From assembly GCA_006384855.1 (NCBI GenBank), contig VCJN01001281.1:43637-107636 (forward strand): 64,000 nt of DNA. The letters are read 5' to 3'. A program made the translations under genes and the position numbers. A model generated the notes under the pieces. The model ran no database searches. It was not told where the DNA came from and saw only the letters and a program-made list of their open reading frames with translations. Origin of the DNA: Tetraselmis striata (Eukaryota; Chlorophyta; Chlorodendrophyceae; Chlorodendrales; Chlorodendraceae). Below, piece after piece: positions 17,649 to 28,361 of the stretch (position 1 is the first letter of the stretch; each line of letters opens with the position of its first letter).

Positions 17649-18851
17649 CTAGCGGCCAAGTCGAACGGGAAGCAGTTGGGCAAGCGGCTCGCGCAGCCGA
17701 TCACGCGCATCCCGAACCGCCATGGCCAGTCGACCGATCACCGCCTCGTATTTGCCGCTGGCGATGACATGCGCGGGGCGTTCGTGGAGGATCACCCCGG
17801 CCTTTCCGACCAGCCCGCGCTTGAACTGATGCAGGGGACAGGTCGCCGAACCGGCACCGCCAAGCGCATACCAGCGCATCGCCGGGTCGCGAGACAGATG
17901 GCAAAGCACCGCCCATTGCAGCGCATACCCTGCCCGCGTCGGCAATGCGTCGTCCGCCGTCGCGCCGTAGAGGAATGCCGCCGTGTCGCCGCAACAGTCG
18001 ACCACCGCCATGGCAAGGGGAACGCCGTCCTTGCGGGTGACGAACATGCGCGGGCGCAAGCGCGTCAGCGGATTGGCCAGTCTGTGCGCCAGGGTGTCGA
18101 TCGGCGAATAGTCGACGAACTTCTTGCGTGCCAGCATCTCGCGATAGAGGCTGAGAACCTCGTTCAGTCCCGCCTCGCCCTCCACCAGTTCGGTTTGCAA
18201 CCCGGCCGCTTCCGCCTTTTTGAGGTTGTATCGCCATTTCTGGGAAAAATTCGCCCGCATCGCGTCCGGATCCAGATCAACCCTTGCAAAATATCGCAGG
18301 GGATTGGCGAACGGGGCCATGCCCTGAAAGCCGATCCGCTCCAGGGCCGCGACCGGCGCGTCCTGAAGGTCCGGCTCGGGCCTGGGCATGATCATCAAAT
18401 ACCCCTTTTTGCGCCGGCACACCTCGTCTGTCACCGCTCGCAAGACCAGCTCGAGCGTTTCCGGGGTCACGGCTTTGCCGCTTCGTCGCCACACGGGGCC
18501 CCAGCGCGCGGAGTTGATCGTCAAGCCAAACACCGGCACCTTCACCAGGCGCAGCAGCACGCCGCCGGTCAGTTCGCCGTTTGCGTAGACGGCAAGCCGG
18601 CGCAATTGCTCCGGCGCCCGGCGCACTTCGTTGAAGCTCTGGAGCTGCTCCTGAACCGCGTCTTCGAACCCGAGCACCAGGCGGTCCCAGTCCTCGGCGG
18701 CAACGTCTTCCACCCGCACATCGGCTCCCCTTGCGGCGGACACGCCACCGTCTGCCATCGAGGGCACAGGGCTTTCCGCCTCCGACGCCAAATCGCGATG
18801 GAACATGACCTGTTTCGCCGTCGCCAACGACCGGTCTGTCGCTCGATGCAT
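17649..18851 (-). CDS. FemAB/GNAT-like aminoacyl- or acyl-transferase
   Basis: About 400 residues from ATG 18851 (AGG 7 bases upstream); the open frame before it is shadow sequence. The central MRANFSQKWRYNLKKAEAAG and the C-terminal half with DTAAFLYGATADDALPTRAGYALQWAVL, then LYHQFKRG-like HQFKRGLVGKAG, are the FemAB/BioF2-like GNAT pattern used by enzymes that add amino acids to peptidoglycan precursors or act in exopolysaccharide clusters. It starts 12 bp after the ATP-grasp gene and is probably co-transcribed with it. Substrate unknown. Confidence 0.75.
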   Translation of the reverse strand: MHRATDRSLATAKQVMFHRDLASEAESPVPSMADGGVSAARGADVRVEDVAAEDWDRLVLGFEDAVQEQLQSFNEVRRAPEQLRRLAVYANGELTGGVLLRLVKVPVFGLTINSARWGPVWRRSGKAVTPETLELVLRAVTDEVCRRKKGYLMIMPRPEPDLQDAPVAALERIGFQGMAPFANPLRYFARVDLDPDAMRANFSQKWRYNLKKAEAAGLQTELVEGEAGLNEVLSLYREMLARKKFVDYSPIDTLAHRLANPLTRLRPRMFVTRKDGVPLAMAVVDCCGDTAAFLYGATADDALPTRAGYALQWAVLCHLSRDPAMRWYALGGAGSATCPLHQFKRGLVGKAGVILHERPAHVIASGKYEAVIGRLAMAVRDARDRLREPLAQLLPVRLGR

Positions 18852-18862
18852 GTCAAACCTCG

Positions 18863-20104
18863 CTAGAGACTGTCTTTGGCAAAACGGCCCGGGTGTATTT
18901 TCCACATCCGGACGAGTTTGCCGATGCCGGGAAGAACATCGAGGATCGCAAGAAGACCGGGCAGCGGATCGCGCCAGTCGAAACCGACATCGAGTTGCGC
19001 CCGCCAACGGGCGCGAATGGCCCGCCCGAGCCAGCGACAGGCTTCCCCGTTCGAAACCTGACCTTGCCGCCAGGCGACCTTGGCGCCAAGCAGGTCGCCC
19101 GCGAGCCAGCAATAGCGGAGCGGCGTGCGTGGCGGCCGCGGCGCCGGCTCGTGTCGCCGATCGAGCGAAAGACACACATCCAGCAGCCGGTCGGTCAGCT
19201 CCAGTCCGCAGGCCGCGGGGATCGCGTGATTGCCCGCAAAGCGGGGATTGATCTCCAGAAAACAGGTCGCACCCGTTTCCGGATCCACCAAGAATTGCGC
19301 GCAGCCGATCCCGGAATAGTCAAGCGCCTCGATCATCGCCGCGGTGTATCTGCCAAGGTCCGGGTCGGTCGCCCCGGCCACCCCTTCGACCGCCAGCCCG
19401 GCTCCGTCGAGCCGGTCGGTGCGGGTGATTTCCACATGCAACAGGCTGTCGATCCGTCCGTCGCGTGCCGAGAAATAAAGGTTCTGTCGCGGCCCCGAGG
19501 CCCGGCGTTGCACCAGCAGCGCAGGGTGCCCCTCCGGCCAGTCCGGCAAGAGCCGCTCCAGCGCGGCGCGGTCCTCCACCGTCACCGCCTTCTCGCCGAG
19601 CAGGCGGTGAGACGAGGAGAGCGAGCGAATGACGACCGGAAACCCAATGCGTTCCGTTTCGCCGATCAGCTCCGCATAGTCGCAGACTTCCGCGAAAGGT
19701 GCGACCGGCACGCCGGTGGCCTCGGCGATGGCCATCATCCGCCGTTTGTCGAGGCAGGCCTCTACCAGTTGCGGCGCCACCATCATCGCCGTGACCCCGC
19801 TCGGCAGGACGACCTCCCCGCGGGCGAAGAAGCGCACATAGGGCTCCGAGACCGGCACCACCAGGCGAATGTCGTCGCGCCGCGCCAGCACCTTTGACAG
19901 CGCGTGAGCGAAGGCGGCCTCATCCTCTTCGAGCTTCGGATGGGTCCAAAGGCGATCCACATGACGCGACAGCGCCGCCCCGCGTTCGAAGCCGTCGAGC
20001 CCCGTTGCCACACGGAAACCGCGCGCCCTGAGTTCGCGGGCAATCACCATCGTCGGGCGATAGTTGCCAAGAAGGAGCGCATACTGGCTCTCACGTTCGC
20101 TCAA
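18863..20104 (-). CDS. ATP-grasp carboxylate-amine ligase-like protein
   Basis: A 413-residue protein with the ATP-grasp fold. An N-terminal Rossmann-like part (YALLLGNYRPTMVIARELRARGF) is followed by FPVVIRSLSSSHRLLGEKAVTV (lysine/ATP loop) and GCAQFLVDPETGATCFLEINPRFAGNHAIP (metal-binding Glu and Asn). Related proteins (PylC- or CarB-like) join a carboxylate to an amine through an acyl phosphate. Its partner FemAB-like gene and the flippase suggest modification of a cell-surface sugar or peptide. It is divergent from the fabI-like gene. Confidence 0.82.
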   Translation of the reverse strand: MSERESQYALLLGNYRPTMVIARELRARGFRVATGLDGFERGAALSRHVDRLWTHPKLEEDEAAFAHALSKVLARRDDIRLVVPVSEPYVRFFARGEVVLPSGVTAMMVAPQLVEACLDKRRMMAIAEATGVPVAPFAEVCDYAELIGETERIGFPVVIRSLSSSHRLLGEKAVTVEDRAALERLLPDWPEGHPALLVQRRASGPRQNLYFSARDGRIDSLLHVEITRTDRLDGAGLAVEGVAGATDPDLGRYTAAMIEALDYSGIGCAQFLVDPETGATCFLEINPRFAGNHAIPAACGLELTDRLLDVCLSLDRRHEPAPRPPRTPLRYCWLAGDLLGAKVAWRQGQVSNGEACRWLGRAIRARWRAQLDVGFDWRDPLPGLLAILDVLPGIGKLVRMWKIHPGRFAKDSL

Positions 20105-20384
20105 ATCTTCACCCGCTGACAGAACCGCTCGATTGTCGCCCCCCGGAAATCAACGGCGGGTTGCGGTCACTTCCTCCAATATCGGCATATAACTTGAAGT
20201 GTTCGTAAACAGTCGGGATCCAGGCTGTCCGACCCTGCGATCCGCCGTTGTCACGCCATGGCGGACAACAGACACGCCTTCACGCGTTCCCTTCGGGAAC
20301 ACGAGCGGTTCTCTTCACGATTGCGACATGTTTTTCGGTCATGCTGCGCTGCACCACGACCGAAAACAAACCCTGGGCCACTCC
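20105..20384. other. Divergent intergenic region upstream of the ATP-grasp and fabI-like genes
   Basis: These 280 bp should hold both promoters. The AT-richer part (about 20165-20205) is the likeliest promoter site. I saw no clear operator or small gene. Confidence 0.35.
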
Positions 20385-21149
20385 ATGTTCTCCCTCAAAG
20401 GCAAGCGCGCGCTTGTGGTCGGCATCGCCAACGACCAGTCCATCGCCTGGGGCTGCGCGCAGGCGTTTCGCCGCCAAGGCGCGGATCTCGCCATCACCTA
20501 TCTGAATGCCAAGGCGGAGCCGCATGTGCGGCCGCTGGCCGAAAAGCTCGGCGCGGAGATCGTCGCCCCGCTCGACGTCACCGAAGACAACGAGATGGAT
20601 GCGGTGTTCGAGGCCATCGAGACCCGCTGGGGCAAGCTCGACATCCTGCTTCACTCCATCGCCTATTGCCCGAAGGACGACCTGCACGGCCGGGTGATCG
20701 ACTGTTCGCGCGACGGCTTCGCCACGGCGATGGACATCTCGGTGCATTCGTATCTGCGCATGATCCGCCGGGCCGAGCCGCTGATGCCGCATGGCGGGAC
20801 CTGCATGACGGTGTCCTTCTACGGGTCTGAAAAGGTCGTCGACCATTACAACATAATGGGCCCGGTCAAGGCGGCGCTGGAATCGGTGACCCGCTACGCC
20901 GCCGCCGAACTCGGTCCCAAGCGCATTTCCGTTCACGCGCTGTCGCCCGGACCGCTCGCCACCCGCGCGGCCAGCGGGATCGATCATTTCGACGCGCTGA
21001 TGGCGGCCAATGCGGCCCGCACCCCGAGCCGGCATCTGGCCAGCATCGAGGACATCGGCGCTTATGCCGCGTTCCTCGCCTCCAACGAGGCGGCCAATGT
21101 CACCGGCGGCATCCACCCCATCGACGGCGGTTATCACATCGTCGGCTGA
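20385..21149 (+). CDS. fabI: Enoyl-[acyl-carrier-protein] reductase, FabI-like
   Basis: ATG 20385 (MFSLKGKRALVVGIANDQSIAWGCA) gives 254 residues, the FabI length. The NAD loop GIANDQSIAWG and the catalytic YNIMGPVK (Tyr-X6-Lys) preceded by SFYGSEKVVDH identify the NADH-dependent enoyl-ACP reductase family of fatty-acid elongation. It is followed after 17 bp by the DUF3141 gene. In many alphaproteobacteria a FabI paralogue sits beside DUF3141 genes, apart from the main fatty-acid genes, so it may serve a polyhydroxyalkanoate or short-acyl route; that is inference. Confidence 0.85.
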   Translation: MFSLKGKRALVVGIANDQSIAWGCAQAFRRQGADLAITYLNAKAEPHVRPLAEKLGAEIVAPLDVTEDNEMDAVFEAIETRWGKLDILLHSIAYCPKDDLHGRVIDCSRDGFATAMDISVHSYLRMIRRAEPLMPHGGTCMTVSFYGSEKVVDHYNIMGPVKAALESVTRYAAAELGPKRISVHALSPGPLATRAASGIDHFDALMAANAARTPSRHLASIEDIGAYAAFLASNEAANVTGGIHPIDGGYHIVG

Positions 21150-21166
21150 CGCATCGAGGTTTCGAC

Positions 21167-23531
21167 ATGCAAGACCGCCTTTTCGAGCAACGCCTGCAGG
21201 ATGCCGAGCAGTGGAACGAGGCGGCCGCGCGCCAGCACCGGCTGTGCCAGACCGCCTTCAAGCGCCATGCGCGCCGCCTGCAGCAGACCTCCGAGCAAAG
21301 CGGTGCGGCGGCCGAGGCCGCCTGGAAGGGTCTCTTTGCCAGCCTGGCGCAGCTCGCGACGCCCGACGCCCTGCTGCAGGCGGGCGCGGATTATGCGACA
21401 GACGCCGGCCAGCGGGCGCTCCTCACCCTCGACACCTTGCGCAAGCGGGGCGACATCTTCATCTCCCATGAGGCCGCCGGCGCGCCGCCGGTTCTCATTT
21501 ATGACTATGAGACGGTTGTCGACGGGGCCGACCTTCCCCGCCCCTGCAACTACATGCTCTTGCAGATCACGCCTCCGGCCGGCGTCGAGGTGTTCGACTG
21601 GAAGCGCCCCTATGTGATCATCGACCCGCGCGCCGGCCACGGACCGGGGATCGGCGGCTTCAAGCCGGACAGCCAGGTGGGCGTCGCGCTCAAGGACGGT
21701 CACCCGGTCTATTTCGTCGCCTTCCGTCCGATGCCCGAACCCGGGCAAACGCTCGCCGATGTCACCGACGCGGAAGCGGAGTTCCTGCGCGAGGTGCATC
21801 GCCGCCATGCCGAGGCGCCCCGTCCGGTCGTCGTCGGCAACTGCCAGGGCGGCTGGGCCACTGCCATTCTCGCCGCCACCAACCCGGATCTGACCGGCCC
21901 GATCGTGCTGAACGGCGCGCCGATGGCCTATTGGTCGGGCCGGCTCGGCCAGGACCCGATGCGCTACAGCGGCGGCATTCTGGGCGGCGTCCTGCCCGCG
22001 CTCGTCTCCTCCGATCTCGGCAACGGCGTCTTCGACGGCGCGGATCTGGTGATGAACTTCGAGACGCTCAATCCCGGGCGCACCTGGTTCCGCAAGTATT
22101 ACGACCTCTTCGCCACCATCGACGACGGCGACACCCGCTTCCTGGAGTTCGAGAAGTGGTGGGGCGGTTTCTACCTGATGAACGAAGCCGAAATCCGCTG
22201 GATCGTGGAAAACCTCTTCGTCGGCAACAAGTTGTCGCGCAACGAGGCACGGCTGGAAACCGGACGTCCGATCGACCCCAAGGCGATCCGCGCGCCGGTC
22301 ATCGTCTTCGCCTCCCACGGCGACAACATCACGCCGCCGCAACAGGCGCTGAACTGGATCGTCGACACCTATTCCGACGAGCGCGAGATCGAGATCTGCG
22401 GCCAGCGCATCGTCTACATGGTGCACGAGCAGGTCGGGCATCTGGGCATCTTCGTGTCCTCCTCGGTCGCCCGGCGCGAACACACGCAGATGGCCTCGAC
22501 GCTGAAGACCATCGAGGCGCTTCCTCCCGGTCTCTACGAAATGACCATCGAGGATATCGTCGGCAAGGGGCATGAGAAGCGCTTCACCGTCTCCTTCCAC
22601 AAGCGCCGGTTTTCCGACATCGAGGCGGTCGGCAACGACGACCGCGACGAGGAGTTTGCCTTCGCCGCCGTGGCGCGGCTGTCGGAGAATATCGCCGAAG
22701 CCTATGACACGACGCTGCGGCCGCTCGTCCAGGCAGGCGTGAGCGCGCAATCGGCCGAGGTCACGCGCGCCCTGCACCCCTTGCGCCTGCAGCGACGCCT
22801 GCTCGCCTCCGCCAATCCGCTGATGGCGGGATCGCGTTCCATGGCCGACCAGACACGCGCCAGCCGCCGTCCCGCCGATCCGCACAATCCCTTCCTGACG
22901 CTGGAGCGGCTTTGGGCGGACACGGTGGAAGAAGGCTGGAACCTGGTGCGCGACTTGCGCGCGATGGCGACCGAAATGACCTTCCTGTCGCTTTTATGCC
23001 AGCCCGATGGCGGCCTGGTTCGGCGCCGACCACGCCAGGAAGCGCGCGCACAAGCCGCAAACGGAACTGCGCAACCTACGCGAGGTGCTGGCCGCGCTCG
23101 ACCACACGGAGACCGGCGGCTACGCCGAGGCGGTGGTGCGCATGCTGGTGCTGATGGCCGACAGCCGCGGCACCGTGCGCAACGACCGCCTGCAGCGCTC
23201 CACCGAGGTGCTGTCGACACACGCGCCCTTCGAGGCCATCGACCCGACCGCACGCGCCCGGCTGATCCACGAACAGACGCTGATCGCCCACTTCGAACCG
23301 GAGCGCGGCTTGCTCGCCCTGCCCGACCTGCTGAAGACGCCGCAGGAGCGCGCAAGGGCGCTGGAAACGGTGGAATATATCGTCGGCGCGCCGGAGGAGA
23401 TGGAGCCGCGCACGCGCCAGCTGGTTGCGCGCATGCACGAGATCCTGTCCATCCCCGCCGATGCGCCGCTCTCCGGGGGCAAGCGGAACACCGGGGCCAG
23501 CAGGACGAAAAAGGCAAGCCGCACTTCGTGA
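21167..23531 (+). CDS. DUF3141 protein, PHA-synthase-like alpha/beta hydrolase (one frameshift)
   Basis: About 787 residues once read through. VVVGNCQGGWATAIL (about residues 221-235) is the GxCxGG nucleophile motif of PhaC-like hydrolases. SHGDNITPPQQALNWIVDTY holds the acidic residue and VHEQVGHLGIFVS the histidine, so a Cys-Asp-His triad is plausible. The frame breaks at the TTTT around 22993: one T too many splits TFLSL from MAAWFGADHARKRAHKPQTE. The C-terminal part (23007-23531) is the helical tail of the family. GAGG precedes the ATG. Function undetermined; it is often found with phosphate acyltransferase and acetate kinase genes, absent here. Confidence 0.82.
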
Positions 23532-23696
23532 ATCGGGTCCTACAAGACGGACACCGGATCGCGCGACGCAACAGCCTGCGCAAAACCGCAAGAGATCTGG
23601 CCTATTCGATCCGCCATCCCATGTTCCTTCTGACAGGAAGGCCCGGCACAGAACCCGGCCACCTGACAGGGACCTTTCAACGAAGGCAGGAACACA

Positions 23697-24617
23697 ATGG
23701 ACGATCTCGGCACGCTTTCCGGCGGCACGCAACAGCGCAAGACCGCCCGGGACTTTCCCCAGGAGTTGCTCGAACTCTACGACTTCTATGCCCATGGCAT
23801 TATCGACCGGCGCACGTTTCTCGACCGCGTCGCGAAATTCGCGGTCGGCGGCCTGACCGCGACGGCGCTGCTCAGCCAGTTGTCGCCGAACTACGCGCTG
23901 GCCCAGCAGGTCGCGCCCGACGACAGCTCCATCGAGGCGAGCCGCATCACCTATCCCTCGCCGAACGGCCATGGCGAGGTGAACGGCTATCTGGTGCGCC
24001 CCGCCGGCGTGACGGACAAGCTGCCGGCGGTGCTCGTGATCCACGAAAACCGCGGCCTCAACCCCTATATCGAAGACGTCGCGCGGCGCATGGCCAAGGC
24101 CGGCTTCATGGCGCTGGCCCCCGACGGACTGACCTCGGTCGGCGGCTATCCCGGCTCCGACGACAAGGGCCGCGAGCTGCAGCGCACCGTCGACGGCACC
24201 AAGCTGATGAACGACTTCTTCGCGGGCTTTGAATATCTGCTGGCGCGCGAGGACGGCACCGGCAAGGTCGGCGCCGTCGGCTTCTGCTTTGGCGGCGGCG
24301 TGGTCAATGCGATCGCGGTCGCCTATCCGGAACTGGCCGCCGGCGCGCCTTTCTACGGCCGCCAGCCGGCGTCGGGGGATGTGGCCGCCATCGAGGCGCC
24401 GCTGCTGCTGCATTACGCCGGGCTCGACGAGCGCATCAACGCGGGATGGCCCGACTATGAGGCCGCGCTGAAAGCCGCCGGCAAGACCTACACGGCCCAC
24501 ATCTATCCGGATATGAACCACGGCTTCCACAACGACACGACGCCGCGCTACGACGCGGAAGCGGCCAAGCTTGCCGAAGAGCGCACCATCGCCTTCTTCA
24601 AGGAACACCTCGGCTGA
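23697..24617 (+). CDS. Dienelactone hydrolase family protein, probably Tat-exported
   Basis: A 306-residue protein. After a cytosolic stretch, [23 protein letters not shown] (about residues 41-63) resembles a Tat-type signal ending at ALAQQ. The hydrolase core has [14 protein letters not shown], the nucleophile motif GFCFGGGVV (Cys about 196), and the late MNHGFHND with the catalytic histidine (about 274), in the order of the DLH family. These enzymes hydrolyse lactones or esters; the substrate is unknown. It lies 165 bp after the DUF3141 gene, probably with its own promoter. Confidence 0.88.
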   Translation: MDDLGTLSGGTQQRKTARDFPQELLELYDFYAHGIIDRRTFLDRVAKFAVGGLTATALLSQLSPNYALAQQVAPDDSSIEASRITYPSPNGHGEVNGYLVRPAGVTDKLPAVLVIHENRGLNPYIEDVARRMAKAGFMALAPDGLTSVGGYPGSDDKGRELQRTVDGTKLMNDFFAGFEYLLAREDGTGKVGAVGFCFGGGVVNAIAVAYPELAAGAPFYGRQPASGDVAAIEAPLLLHYAGLDERINAGWPDYEAALKAAGKTYTAHIYPDMNHGFHNDTTPRYDAEAAKLAEERTIAFFKEHLG

Positions 24618-24630
24618 CCGGAAGCAGGCA

Positions 24631-24652
24631 ACCGGGCGGCATTCCGCCCGGT
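24631..24652. terminator. Hairpin between convergent genes
   Basis: ACCGGGCGG / CCGCCCGGT, a perfect 9-bp stem with a CATT loop, sits in the 46 bp between the convergent hydrolase and the 1231-aa gene. No T tract follows on either strand, so it is a likely but not classical bidirectional terminator. Confidence 0.5.
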
Positions 24653-24663
24653 CGCGCTGTCCG

Positions 24664-27600
24664 TCAGCATTCGACGAATTGGCTCTCGTCCATCTGGCCG
24701 ACCTCGACCAGTTCGGCGATGGCCACCCCGGCCGACCCCAGATAGCCGACGACCTGCAAGACCCCGCCAATCAGCGCGGGAATGAAATAGGTCTTGTCCT
24801 GCACGTCCGGGATGAACAGGATCCGCCCGATCTGGCCGGGAATGATGTTGGTCAGGGCCCGGGACAGGCCGAGCTTGGCGAGCGTGTCCTTGTTCTTCGT
24901 GTCGTTGTAGTTCCACGCCACCATGATCATGTTGGCGACGCCCCACAGACAGATGGTGATCTCGCCCGTATAGACGCGCGGTCGACCGCCCGGAACGAGC
25001 GCCAGCACGAACAGCCCGCGCGTCGGACCGCAGATGAGCTGGGTGATCCAGATCGTTCCGCCGAAACCGGGATCTCCCGCCGGACAGTTCGGTGCAGGCG
25101 ACCCGGGCCGGATCAGCCAGGGCATGGTGGCGAAAGTGGTGGTGTAGCGCAGCAGGACCGCCGCAAGGCCTGCGAGCGACTTGCCCTTCGGCTTCCAGGT
25201 TCCGACGTAATCCTTGATGTTCGTCGGCAGTTTGGAGGGTTTGTCGCCGCTCACGGCGGCTGTGGCACTCAAGAATCCCGTCAGATTGTCGGTGAAGATC
25301 CGCACGCCCATGGCACCGGCATAGACGCCGAGCGCGATCTGGGCGACGACCTTTTCCTGACTGGCATCGAAGGCAACCGCTTTCTGCGTCTGGATGCCGA
25401 ACTTCGATTTCAGCCAGTCGACGGTGATGTAGTTCTTGTAGGCGTCAAGTGCTGCCTGATCGGGAAAGGGCGCCTTGTTGGTCGCCAGCTTGTAGATCAG
25501 CGTCGTGGGAATGGCGATCAGATAGGAGGCGATCTGGCTGACGCGGATGGACAGCGTCTTGCCGGTGAAGAACTTGTAGAGCTGGGAGACGATCGGGATC
25601 TCCCACTCCGCGAACAGCACGTCGCGGAACGCCTCCACCACGTCTTTGATCAGGTCCATCAGCACCGCGATGACGCCCTTCGCCGCATCAAGCGCGAAGA
25701 GCGCGACACTCTCCATCACCTTGACGATGCCGCTCATCAAGAGGTTGAGCACTTCGTTCGGATTGTCGCCGATGGCGGTGAAATATTCGATCGCCTCGTT
25801 GAAGGCCTCCTTGCCGTCGCCGAACTGGAAGTTGTCGGCCAGATCCTCCAGCATCGTCACCAGGCCCTCCAGCGGGCTGGAGAGCGCGGTCTGGGTCATC
25901 AGCGAGACGGAGGTTTCCCCCCTTCTCGCTCGCGTTGCCGCCATTTTCCTCATAGGCGTTGGAAAACAGGTTGTGCTCAAGCTGATAGGCCTGGTCGTCG
26001 GTCATCTCCTCCTGCTTGGAGAACTGGTCGTAGGTCGGGTTGTCCGCCTTGTTGAGCTCCTGGACGAAACTGTCGACCGTTGCCTTGAGGCTGTCCTTCA
26101 TCGTGTCGATGCCGCCGAGGATCATCTGCTTGACGTGCTCGACGCCCTCGACGGTAAAGTCGAGCATCACGCGGGTGTTGTGCTCGACCGCCTCCGCCGT
26201 GGCGCACGAAATCGCCGATGTTGAACAGGAACGCCAGCCATTCGAACAGCTGCTTCAGCTTCACCTTCAGCCAGTTCCACACGCCCTGCACGAAATCGAA
26301 GGCCTGCTGCGCGAACTCTATGATCGCCTCGAACACCTTGCCGGCGATCTCGAACAGCACCCGCCCGATGCCGTCGACGATCTCCACCACGATCTTGACC
26401 AGGCCGTCGACGACGGATTTGGCCGCATTCTTGATGCCATTCCAAACGTCGCCCCAGTCGATGCCGAGAAAGCCGGCGACCTCCGCGCCGTCGGCGCTGG
26501 CGGCGCGCATGGTCTCAAGCTTCGACACCTTCCAGTCGGCGACCTCATCGAGCGTCATCGCCTGATACTGCGGAAACCCGGAGGAGAAATCGATCGCCCA
26601 GGTGGTGCCGTTCATCGCGGCAAGGTCGAGCTTCGGACTGAAGGTGCGGGCCGTGCGCCCGCGCCGGACCGCGTGATAGGCGACCTTCTTCGCCTTGACC
26701 TCCTGCTGCCCGGCGATCTGCATCGAGGACTGGGTGATCTGTTGCAGGCTTTGGGCATATTCGTCGCTGCTGCGGTACTTAGCCGGCAGCAGATAGGCGC
26801 CCGAGGCGTCCTTGGCGTTCTTGATGTCGTCGACCGACAGCGTTTCCAGCTTCTCCTGCAATTGCAGGTTCGGCTCGACCGCAAGCGGCGACCCGGCAAG
26901 CGTTGACGGCGTTTCGATGTAGAGCGTGGCCGCAGCGAGCGCATTGGCGCGTTGATAGATCACCACCTTGCCGTTCGGGCCTGTCTCGACCCCCACCCTG
27001 TTGAGCTGGCTGCACCGGTAGGAGCGCCCGTCGACGAAGAGCGTCACCAGGAAACTCGCCTGGATCGACACCTTGGCGAAGGGCATCGGCATGCCCTCAT
27101 TGTCGAGCACGACGAGTTCCAGCGCGTGGGTCTCCACCGGCACCATCTCGTTGTCGCCGCGAAAGAGCGTGACATGTTCATCGAACCACTGCTGCGAGGT
27201 CGGCGACTGCCAGAAGCGCGTGAGCTCGCCGCCGGCCGACACCGTATAGGCCTCCGCATAGCCGGCGAGGTCGCGGCCGACCGCGAAGATCGAGGCCTTG
27301 GATCCCGCATCGCTGGGGATCTCGTTGCCCAGCGGAAACAGCGTGTTCCAGACGGGCTCGGCGGAGCGTCCGCTCCCCGGCACCTGACCGGCGCGCCACA
27401 ACCGCCCGTCATCGCCGATGCCGAAGACCTGCAACAGCCCGTCAAAACAGATCGAGGCATAGATCTGCGTCAGCCTCACATCCTGCGCCGCATCGACATA
27501 GATCCAGTCGTCGAACTGCTTGAGGGTGCCGGACTGGTACTTCCTCTGCTTCTTGAGCAGCAGCTTGCCGGTGTCCTTTTCCACCGCGAAAATGTTGAGC

Positions 27601-28361
27601 CGCTGCTCCTGGTCGACAACAACATAAAGCGCCGTCGCCTTCTTGGTGCCAAGCACCCTGAGCGGGGTCGCGCGGTTCGCCTGTTCGCAATAAAGAACCT
27701 CGTAGTTCTTGCTGATCGCCAGAATGGACGACTGCACGACGCTGTTTTCCACCATGGCGATCGAGAGGACCTCGGCCTGGGTCCCGCCCGGCCCCATCAG
27801 CGGCGCCCAGACGGGGCCGTTCCATTTGTCCTCGCCGGGGGTGAAGAAGTTGTTGGCCAGCAGACCGAAGCTCTCGCCGGGAACGTCGAGCATCACGTTG
27901 ACGTAGATGTTGCCGTTCGTCGCCCCGCGCACCGCCCGGAACTGGCGAATGGTCTCCGTTGCATCCTCCGGCTTGGTCTCCTGCTGGAAGTAGGTGTCCG
28001 TCGTCGACTTGTAGGAGGCGAACCGCAGTTGGCCGTTGCCGCCGAGCGACAGGATATTGGGCGTATCGCTGCTTTCGGAAATCGAGGAATAGAGAAAGAG
28101 CTGGCGTCCGGTGATCTTCAGGTTGGTGTCGTGATAGGGCGCCTCGGCGTTCTCCCCGCGGCGCAGGCGGTAGATCTCGTCGTTGGTGCCGATCGTATAG
28201 AGGTCGAGGTTTCCCGCGACATTCGGATAGGTGCGGATGTCGGTGCCGCCGAGCGCGGGCTTCGACAGCTGGAACGTCTCCATGTACTTCGTGCTTGCGC
28301 GCGCCGCCGGGAATTCTCCCGCGGACAGTTCAGCGAATGCGGATCTGGGCATGAATGTCAT
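24664..28361 (-). CDS. Large protein of unknown function, beta-propeller-like N-terminus and helical/hydrophobic C-terminus (two frameshifts)
   Basis: Last gene of the four-gene operon, about 1231 residues, with an excellent AGGAGG site before ATG 28361. Residues about 1-350 show short repeated strand patterns (LDLYTIGTNDEIYRL, QLFLYSSISES, GLLQVFGIGDDGRLWRAG) like a beta-propeller. About 590-760 is helical, with Trp-rich amphipathic segments (WNWLKVKLKQLFEWLAFLF). The last 400 residues contain several hydrophobic stretches (GVIAVLMDLIKDVV, ASYLIAIPTTLIYKLA, ALIGGVLQVVGYLGSAGVAIAELV). No signal peptide is seen. Two breaks: an extra G at 26199-26200, after NIGDFVR, and an extra C in the six-C run at 25917-25922. 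I do not recognise the family; lectin-like binding or membrane association is only a guess. Confidence 0.6.

Noticed and set aside
15796..17652. 618-aa plus-strand frame across the flippase gene
   Set aside because: Its Arg/Gln/Asp-rich composition is antisense shadow; the minus-strand flippase has clear membrane segments.
21134..22885. 583-aa minus-strand frame opposite the DUF3141 gene
   Set aside because: Antisense shadow; the plus strand encodes the conserved hydrolase motifs.
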